Of a stretch of 64,000 nt of DNA, positions 58,703-64,000 are shown piece by piece. The DNA is from Paraburkholderia silviterrae. GTDB lineage: Bacteria > Pseudomonadota > Gammaproteobacteria > Burkholderiales > Burkholderiaceae. How positions within the stretch are numbered: the first letter of the stretch is position 1; every line of letters starts with the position of its first letter. The position numbers and the translations under genes were made by a program. The notes beneath the pieces were generated by a model that saw only the letters and a list, made by a program, of their open reading frames with translations, was not told the DNA's origin and ran no database searches. The stretch lies in assembly GCF_004353915.1 (NCBI RefSeq), contig NZ_SMRP01000021.1:62001-126000 (forward strand), in the 5' to 3' direction.

Positions 58703-59680
58703 TTACTTGTCGAGACCAGCCGGCGGCCAGTTTTCGAGCTTCATGCCGAGCGTGAGACCGCGCGAAGCGAGCACTTCCTTGATCTCGTTGAGCGACTTGC
58801 GACCCAGGTTCGGGGTCTTGAGCAGCTCGTTCTCGGTGCGCTGGATGAGGTCGCCGATGTAGTAGATGTTCTCGGCCTTCAGGCAGTTCGCCGAGCGAAC
58901 CGTGAGTTCGAGATCGTCCACCGGACGCAGCAGGATCGGGTCGATCTGCGGTGCGCGCGACGGCGCTTCCGCGGCCGTTTCCGTGCCTTCCAGAGCAGCG
59001 AACACCGACAGCTGATCCACGAGGATGCGCGCCGACTGGCGGATCGCTTCCTCAGGCGAGATCACGCCGTTGGTTTCGATGTTCATCACGAGCTTGTCGA
59101 GGTCGGTACGCTGCTCGACACGCGCGCTTTCGACGGCGTAGCTCACGCGGCGAACCGGCGAGAACGACGCGTCCAGCACGATGCGGCCGATGATCTTGGC
59201 CGACTCGTCGCCGTAGCGGCGCACGTTGCCCGGCACATAGCCGCGGCCCTTCTCGATCTTGATCTGCACGTCGAGCTTGCCGCCCTTCGTCAGATGCGCA
59301 ACCACGTGTTCCGGGTTGATGACTTCGCAGTCGTGCGAGAGCTCGATGTCGCCAGCGGTGACAACGCCTTCGCCTTCCTTGCGCAGCGTAACCGTCACTT
59401 CGTCACGGTTATGCAGCTTGAACACCACGCCCTTCAGGTTCAGCAGCAGGTTGACCACGTCCTCTTGCACACCATCGAGCGTCGAGTATTCGTGCACGAC
59501 GCCTGCGATCGTCACTTCGGTCGGCGCATAGCCCACCATCGACGACAGCAGCACACGCCGAAGCGCGTTACCCAAGGTGTGGCCATAACCGCGTTCGAAC
59601 GGCTCCATGACCACTTTCGCGTGGTTCTCGCCGAGCGATTCCACAGCGATGATCTTGGGTTTCAACAAACTGGTTTGCAT
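58703..59680 (-). CDS. rpoA: RNA polymerase alpha subunit
   Basis: 325 residues: N-terminal assembly domain (FERGYGHTLGNALRRVLLSSMVG), linker rich in Ala, and alpha-CTD (ELTVRSANCLKAENIYYIGDL, NLGRKSLNEIKEVLASRGL) that contacts UP elements and activators. Standard in all respects. It lies 125 bp after rpsD in the operon. Confidence 0.98.
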   Translation of the reverse strand: MQTSLLKPKIIAVESLGENHAKVVMEPFERGYGHTLGNALRRVLLSSMVGYAPTEVTIAGVVHEYSTLDGVQEDVVNLLLNLKGVVFKLHNRDEVTVTLRKEGEGVVTAGDIELSHDCEVINPEHVVAHLTKGGKLDVQIKIEKGRGYVPGNVRRYGDESAKIIGRIVLDASFSPVRRVSYAVESARVEQRTDLDKLVMNIETNGVISPEEAIRQSARILVDQLSVFAALEGTETAAEAPSRAPQIDPILLRPVDDLELTVRSANCLKAENIYYIGDLIQRTENELLKTPNLGRKSLNEIKEVLASRGLTLGMKLENWPPAGLDK

Positions 59681-59805
59681 AGGTTTTCCTTTTCAATACC
59701 CTCGGCTCGTTACACCGATAAGGCTGAGAATGGCAACAACCTGAAAAAAACAGCCGAGGCCACCTCCTGCGCGAAGCACAGAGGCTACCCCGGCCGTCAA
59801 TCCGA

Positions 59806-60429
59806 TTAACGCGAATACAATTCGACGATCAGGCTTTCGTTGATGTCGCCAGCGATGTCGCTGCGCTCCGGCATGCCCTTGAACGTGCCTTCGAACTTCT
59901 TCGCATCGACCGCGACCCAACCCGGCATGCCGCCTTGCTCAGCCAGCGACAGCGCTTCGACGATACGCGCCTGCTTCTTCGCCTTTTCGCGAATGGCGAC
60001 GATGTCGCCTGCCTTCACTTGCATCGACGGGATGTTCGCAACGACGCCGTTCAGCGTGAGAGCCTTGTGGCTCACGAGCTGACGCGCTTCAGCGCGGGTC
60101 GATGCGAAGCCCATGCGGTACACGACGTTGTCGAGACGCGATTCGAGCAGTTGCAGCAGGTTTTCGCCGGTGTTGCCCTTGAGACGGTCCGCTTCCGCGA
60201 AGTAGCGGCGGAACTGGCGCTCGAGCACGCCGTAGATGCGCTTCACTTTTTGCTTTTCGCGAAGCTGCGTGCCGTAGTCGGACGTGCGGGCGCCCGAGGT
60301 GCGGCCGTGCTGACCCGGCTTGCTGTCGAGCTTGCACTTGTCGGCGAGCGAGCGGCGTGCGCTCTTCAGGAAGAGGTCGGTGCCTTCACGGCGGGACAGC
60401 TTGGCCTTCGGGCCGATATAACGTGCCAC
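59806..60429 (-). CDS. rpsD: 30S ribosomal protein S4
   Basis: 16S rRNA nucleating protein and, in E. coli, translational repressor of the alpha operon. 207 residues with the S4 RNA-binding fold (SRLDNVVYRMGFASTRAEARQLVSHKALTLNG). The N-terminal zinc-type cysteine cluster is missing (only one Cys, in DKCKLDSKPG), the C-minus form. A 164-bp gap with hairpins separates it from rpsK. Confidence 0.97.
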   Translation of the reverse strand: MARYIGPKAKLSRREGTDLFLKSARRSLADKCKLDSKPGQHGRTSGARTSDYGTQLREKQKVKRIYGVLERQFRRYFAEADRLKGNTGENLLQLLESRLDNVVYRMGFASTRAEARQLVSHKALTLNGVVANIPSMQVKAGDIVAIREKAKKQARIVEALSLAEQGGMPGWVAVDAKKFEGTFKGMPERSDIAGDINESLIVELYSR

Positions 60430-60544
60430 GTTGCTTTCCTTCGATAATTGATCACGCGAAACCTGAGTGGGAAAACCCGCGGTTTCACGCTAGTCCGGCC
60501 CTTTGGACCGAACGGTGGGCTTAGTCAATTCAATAACGCCGAGA

Positions 60545-60574
60545 GCCTGGGTCGCCGTTTCCGGCGGCTCAGGC
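60545..60574 (-). other. Hairpin with GAAA loop in the rpsK-rpsD gap
   Basis: Minus strand, just after rpsK: GCCTG/CAGGC outer stem and GCCG-GAAA-CGGC inner stem. A second weaker GTCC/GGAC stem follows. No T run, so not a standard terminator. In E. coli S4 binds a leader structure in this operon; a similar role here is only a suggestion. Confidence 0.35.
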
Positions 60575-60593
60575 GATCGGCTAAAGCGACGCC

Positions 60594-60998
60594 TTAGATA
60601 CGGCGGCGCTTCGGCGGACGGCAGCCGTTATGCGGGACCGGCGTCACGTCGGAGATCGCGGTGATCTTGATGCCAAGACCATGCAGCGCGCGCACCGCCG
60701 ATTCGCGGCCAGGACCGGGGCCCTTGATACGCACTTCGAGGTTCTTGACGCCGTATTCCATCGCGACACGGCCAGCCGACTCGGCTGCGACCTGAGCTGC
60801 GAAAGGAGTCGACTTGCGCGAACCCTTGAAGCCCTGACCGCCCGAGGTTGCCCAGGCAAGCGCGTTGCCTTGACGGTCGGTGATCGTGATGATGGTGTTG
60901 TTGAACGACGCGTGAACGTGAACCACGCCCTCGGCGACGTTCTTCTTGACCTTCTTGCGAACGCGTTGCGCCGCGGAGTTGTTCGAAGCCTTAGCCAT
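60594..60998 (-). CDS. rpsK: 30S ribosomal protein S11
   Basis: Platform protein of the small subunit. 134 residues with HASFNNTIITITDRQGNALAW and the conserved end DVTPVPHNGCRPPKRRR. 28 bp after rpsM. Confidence 0.98.
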   Translation of the reverse strand: MAKASNNSAAQRVRKKVKKNVAEGVVHVHASFNNTIITITDRQGNALAWATSGGQGFKGSRKSTPFAAQVAAESAGRVAMEYGVKNLEVRIKGPGPGRESAVRALHGLGIKITAISDVTPVPHNGCRPPKRRRI

Positions 60999-61026
60999 TA
61001 CGTTTTCCTGTAACTGTCAGTTCCGC

Positions 61027-61392
61027 TTACTTCTTCAGCGACTGTGCTGCGCGGCGCGGACCCTTGCGCGTACGTGCGTTGGTGCGCGTACGCTGGCCAC
61101 GCAGGGGCAGGCCCTTGCGATGGCGCACGCCGCGGTAGCAGCCGAGGTCCATCAGGCGCTTGATGTTCATCGTCACTTCACGGCGCAGATCGCCTTCGAC
61201 GACAAACTTGCCCACTTCCTCACGCAGCTTTTCGAGATCCGCGTCGTTCAGGTCCTTGACCTTCTTGTCAAACGGCACACCCGCGGCAACGCAGATGTTG
61301 CGCGAACGCGTGCGGCCAACACCGAAAATTGCCGTCAGGCCGATTTCAGTGTGCTGGTGGTTCGGGATGTTAACCCCTGCAATACGAGCCAT
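61027..61392 (-). CDS. rpsM: 30S ribosomal protein S13
   Basis: Head protein contacting P-site tRNA and the 50S subunit. 121 residues, MARIAGVNIPNHQHTEIGLT at the start and RGQRTRTNARTRKGPRR tail. 35 bp after rpmJ. Confidence 0.98.
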   Translation of the reverse strand: MARIAGVNIPNHQHTEIGLTAIFGVGRTRSRNICVAAGVPFDKKVKDLNDADLEKLREEVGKFVVEGDLRREVTMNIKRLMDLGCYRGVRHRKGLPLRGQRTRTNARTRKGPRRAAQSLKK

Positions 61393-61427
61393 TGTTTTTC
61401 CTCAAACAAAAAGCGCAAGCGCGCTAA

Positions 61428-61544
61428 TCAGCCTTGACGCTGCTTGTGGCGCGGGTCCGAGCTGCAGATCACGCGAACGACGCCGTTGCGCTTGATGATT
61501 TTGCAGTTGCGGCAAATGCGCTTTACCGATGCCATCACTTTCAT
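61428..61544 (-). CDS. rpmJ: 50S ribosomal protein L36
   Basis: 38-residue basic protein: MKVMASVKRICRNCKIIKR, then NGVVRVICSSDPRHKQRQG. The zinc-type residues Cys (CRNC, CSSDPRH) are present, so this is the C-plus form. Lies between infA and rpsM; too short for most ORF callers but unmistakable. Confidence 0.97.
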   Translation of the reverse strand: MKVMASVKRICRNCKIIKRNGVVRVICSSDPRHKQRQG

Positions 61545-61564
61545 GATATTACCCTTTTTCTAAA

Positions 61565-61783
61565 TCACTTCGCCCGGAACACGATCCGCGCACGCGACAG
61601 ATCGTAAGGCGTCAACTCAACCGTCACCTTGTCGCCCGGGAGAATGCGGATGTAGTGCATCCGCATTTTTCCGGAAATATGCCCCAGAACGACATGGCCG
61701 TTTTCCAGCTTCACCCGGAAGGTCGCGTTGGGGAGGTTTTCGATGACCTCACCCTGCATCTGGATTACATCGTCTTTGGCCAT
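61565..61783 (-). CDS. infA: Translation initiation factor IF-1
   Basis: 72-residue OB-fold protein (MAKDDVIQMQGEVIENLPNATF, GKMRMHYIRILPGDKVTVEL). Occupies the ribosomal A site during initiation. Located between secY and rpmJ, the usual place in beta-proteobacterial spc operons. Many Burkholderia have a second infA elsewhere; this is the operon copy. Confidence 0.97.
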   Translation of the reverse strand: MAKDDVIQMQGEVIENLPNATFRVKLENGHVVLGHISGKMRMHYIRILPGDKVTVELTPYDLSRARIVFRAK

Positions 61784-61789
61784 ATGTTC

Positions 61790-63136
61790 TTACCGCATCG
61801 GGACTCCGCCGCCCTTGAAGTTAGCCTTCTTGAGCAGCGATTCATATTGTTGCGACATCACGTACGACTGCACCTGCGCCATGAAGTCCATTGTGACGAC
61901 GACAATGATCAGCAGCGACGTTCCACCAAAATAAAACGGCACATTCCAGCGCAGCACCAGAAACTCGGGCAGCAGGCAGACGAACACGATATAGATCGCA
62001 CCGGCCAGCGTCAGACGCGTGAGGATGCGGTCGATATAGCGAGCCGTCTGATCGCCCGGGCGGATGCCAGGTACGAACGCGCCGCTCTTTTTCAGGTTGT
62101 CGGCCGTTTCCCTGCTGTTGAACACCAGAGCGGTGTAGAAGAAGCAGAAAAAGACGATCGCCAACGCGTACAGCAACACGTACACAGGCTGGCCGGGCTT
62201 GAGGGCTTCGGCCACATTGTGCAGCGTGTCTGCGAACCAGCCGGATCGCGATCCCGAACTGAACCAGTTCAGGATGGTTGCCGGGAACAAGATGATCGAC
62301 GATGCAAAGATCGGCGGAATCACGCCCGACATGTTCAGCTTGAGCGGCAGGTGCGACGACTGCCCACCGTAAATCTTGTTGCCAACCTGACGCTTCGCAT
62401 AGTTCACGAGGATCTTGCGCTGGCCGCGTTCGATGAACACCACCAGATACGTCACGGCCGCGATCAACGCCACGATGATGATCGCCGAGACGGGGCCCAT
62501 CGAGCCGGTGCGAACCAGTTCAAAGAGACCACCGATCGCGTTCGGGAAACCCGCTGCGATCCCGCCGAAGATGATGATCGAAATGCCGTTGCCAAGCCCG
62601 CGTTCCGTGATTTGCTCACCGAGCCACATCAGGAACATCGTGCCAGTCACCAGCGTCACGACCGTCGTCAGGCGGAACACCATGCCCGGATCGATCACGA
62701 GGCCAGGCTGGTTTTCCAGCGCGACCGCGATGCCGAAAGCCTGAAAGGTTGCCAGCACCACCGTGAAGACCCGCGTGTACTGCGTGATCTTGCGTTGTCC
62801 AGCCTGCCCTTCCTTCTTCAGCGCCTCGAGCTGCGGCGAGACGATCGCCATCAGCTGCAAGATGATCGACGCCGAGATATACGGCATCACACCCAGCGCG
62901 AAGATCGTGAAGCGAGACAGTGCGCCACCCGAGAACATGTTGAACATGCCAAGGATGCCGCCCGACTGGCTCTGGAAGAGCTTCGCCAGTTGATCCGGAT
63001 CGATACCGGGAACCGGAATATGCGCACCGATACGATAAACGACCAGCGCCAGCAGCAAGAACATTGCACGCCGGCGCAGGTCGCCGAACTTCGGAGCGCT
63101 GCGACCGGTTTTTGCGAGACTCGGGCTGTTAGCCAA
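61790..63136 (-). CDS. secY: Protein translocase subunit SecY
   Basis: Central channel of the Sec translocon. 448 residues, ten membrane helices, with the plug region (LFQSQSGGILGMFNMFSGGALSRFTIFALGVMPYI split by family spacing) and the conserved GQRKILVNYAKRQVG loop. Sits between rplO and infA; 6 bp before infA. Confidence 0.98.
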   Translation of the reverse strand: MANSPSLAKTGRSAPKFGDLRRRAMFLLLALVVYRIGAHIPVPGIDPDQLAKLFQSQSGGILGMFNMFSGGALSRFTIFALGVMPYISASIILQLMAIVSPQLEALKKEGQAGQRKITQYTRVFTVVLATFQAFGIAVALENQPGLVIDPGMVFRLTTVVTLVTGTMFLMWLGEQITERGLGNGISIIIFGGIAAGFPNAIGGLFELVRTGSMGPVSAIIIVALIAAVTYLVVFIERGQRKILVNYAKRQVGNKIYGGQSSHLPLKLNMSGVIPPIFASSIILFPATILNWFSSGSRSGWFADTLHNVAEALKPGQPVYVLLYALAIVFFCFFYTALVFNSRETADNLKKSGAFVPGIRPGDQTARYIDRILTRLTLAGAIYIVFVCLLPEFLVLRWNVPFYFGGTSLLIIVVVTMDFMAQVQSYVMSQQYESLLKKANFKGGGVPMR

Positions 63137-63195
63137 GTAGCTTCTCCGATGCAGATGTTAGTGACGGCGGGCAAGCCCGCACGCACCACTCACAA

Positions 63196-63630
63196 TCACT
63201 CGGCAAAAGAACCGCCTGCTGCTTCGATCGCAGCACGCGCATTCTTCGTCGCACCCAGGCCCTTGACCACGACCTTGCGCTTGATTTCGCCGGTGGCGAT
63301 GATCTTCGCGCTTCTGGTCATTTCGCCAACGAGGCCTGCCTGCTTGAGAGCGAGCAGATCGATTTCGTCGACCGGCAGCTTCTCGATGTCGGCGAGGCGC
63401 ACTTCACCCACGAATTCCTTCGTCAGCGAGGTGAAGCCGCGCTTCGGCAGACGGCGCTGCAGCGGCATTTGACCGCCTTCGAAGCCGACCTTGTGGAAGC
63501 CGCCCGAACGCGATTTCTGACCCTTGTGACCACGGCCAGCGGTCTTGCCGAGGCCGGAGCCGATGCCGCGACCGACGCGACGCTTTGCGTGCTTCGCGCC
63601 TTCTGCCGGCTTCAGGTTATTCAATTCCAT
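63196..63630 (-). CDS. rplO: 50S ribosomal protein L15
   Basis: 144 residues, MELNNLKPAEGAKHAKRRVGRG start and the Gly-rich GSGLGKTAGRGHKGQKSRSGG segment that threads into 23S rRNA. 35 bp after rpmD. Confidence 0.98.
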   Translation of the reverse strand: MELNNLKPAEGAKHAKRRVGRGIGSGLGKTAGRGHKGQKSRSGGFHKVGFEGGQMPLQRRLPKRGFTSLTKEFVGEVRLADIEKLPVDEIDLLALKQAGLVGEMTRSAKIIATGEIKRKVVVKGLGATKNARAAIEAAGGSFAE

Positions 63631-63665
63631 TTCAAACTCCTGGAGTCTTTTGGTCCGCGAGCGCG

Positions 63666-63848
63666 TTAACCGATGACCTTGACGAGGTACGAGACCTTGT
63701 TGATCATGCCGCGCACAGCCGGCGTGTCCTGCAGCTCGGAGACCGAGTTCAGGCGGCGCAGGCCAAGACCGCGCACGGTGGCACGGTGCGTTTCGCGGGT
63801 CCCAATCAGGCTCTTGACGAGCTGAACCTTGACAGTTTTTTCAGACAT
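63666..63848 (-). CDS. rpmD: 50S ribosomal protein L30
   Basis: 60 residues (MSEKTVKVQLVKSLIGTRETH, RGLGLRRLNSVSELQDTPAVRGM). ATG at 63848 follows AAGGGTGGG; a 9-nt longer start is less likely. 11 bp after rpsE. Confidence 0.97.
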   Translation of the reverse strand: MSEKTVKVQLVKSLIGTRETHRATVRGLGLRRLNSVSELQDTPAVRGMINKVSYLVKVIG

Positions 63849-63859
63849 GGTGCCCACCC

Positions 63860-64000
63860 TTAGCCCAGAATGTCTTCGACGGACTTGCCGCGCTTCGCTG
63901 CGATGTCAGCCGGGGTCGACTGCTTGCGCAGGCCGTCCAGCGTGGCACGAACGAGGTTGTACGGGTTCGTCGAACCGTGGCTCTTGGCCACGACGTTCTG
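63860..64000 (-). CDS. rpsE: 30S ribosomal protein S5 (partial, C-terminal 46 residues)
   Basis: The last 46 codons are visible: QNVVAKSHGSTNPYNLVRA, TLDGLRKQSTPADIAAKRG and KSVEDILG, matching the S5 C-terminal domain. The rest of the gene continues beyond the right edge. Confidence 0.96.
   Translation of the reverse strand, partial: QNVVAKSHGSTNPYNLVRATLDGLRKQSTPADIAAKRGKSVEDILG

Noticed and set aside
1..64000. tRNA or rRNA genes
   Set aside because: Intergenic regions were read for cloverleaf cores (GGTTCGAATCC-type T loops) and rRNA signatures; none was convincing.

Overview
This is a GC-rich, densely packed chromosomal segment from a betaproteobacterium of the Burkholderiaceae. The gene order (hisBCDG-murA-mla, thiOSGE, gltBD, pilMNO(P)Q-aroKB-dgt, lysA-cyaY, system II cytochrome c genes, hemB, and the spc/alpha ribosomal operons) and the protein sequences fit a Burkholderia/Paraburkholderia-type main chromosome. 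Genus assignment is inference from memory of that gene order; nothing here fixes the species. No tRNA, rRNA, CRISPR array, prophage or intact insertion sequence was recognised.

Layout. Positions 1-5.2 kb, minus strand: histidine biosynthesis (hisB partial, hisC, hisD, hisG) with murA upstream of hisG. Positions 5.3-12 kb, minus: a BolA-type gene, an ABC-2 exporter pair, then the complete Mla phospholipid transport system (mlaF-E-D-A-C-B). Positions 12.1-16 kb, minus: thiamine operon thiO-thiS-thiG-thiE behind a clear TPP riboswitch. Positions 16.2-22 kb, plus: an ABC exporter, an SDR oxidoreductase, an MFS transporter and a D-amino acid dehydrogenase. Positions 22-23.1 kb: a small islet of visibly lower GC carrying a Tae4-type type VI amidase effector and its Tai4 immunity protein. 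Positions 23.1-30.2 kb, minus: thpR and gltBD (glutamate synthase). Positions 30.5-35.7 kb: a catalytically degenerate REP-associated transposase-like gene, ompW, a DUF883 gene, ugpQ and dgt. Positions 35.8-42 kb, minus: aroB, aroK and the pilus assembly genes pilM-N-O(P)-Q, divergent from mrcA (PBP1A). Positions 44.8-46.8 kb: cyaY divergent from lptM-lysA. Positions 47-53.2 kb, minus: msrPQ and cytochrome c maturation (ccsB, resB) with a cytochrome c4. Positions 53.5-55.5 kb, plus: engB and hemB, with a probable antisense small RNA in the hemB leader. Positions 55.6-57.9 kb, minus: dsbD and cutA. Positions 58.2-64 kb, minus: rplQ, rpoA, rpsD, rpsK, rpsM, rpmJ, infA, secY, rplO, rpmD and the end of rpsE.

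How the parts work together. Much of the window serves the envelope: lipid asymmetry (Mla), peptidoglycan (MurA, PBP1A), type IV pili, OmpW, LptM, and periplasmic redox work (ResB/CcsB, DsbD, MsrPQ, cytochrome c4). The rest is central metabolism (His, thiamine, Glu, shikimate, lysine, heme) and translation.

Most notable features: the orphan Tae4/Tai4 pair; a small RNA candidate with a CU-rich anti-Shine-Dalgarno loop antisense to the hemB leader; a family of 12-, 13- and 15-bp tandem repeats at gene ends and in disordered protein tails; a transposase-like protein that has lost both histidines of its HUH motif; and a ThiE with an extra N-terminal region. I did not find a convincing wholly new multi-gene system.
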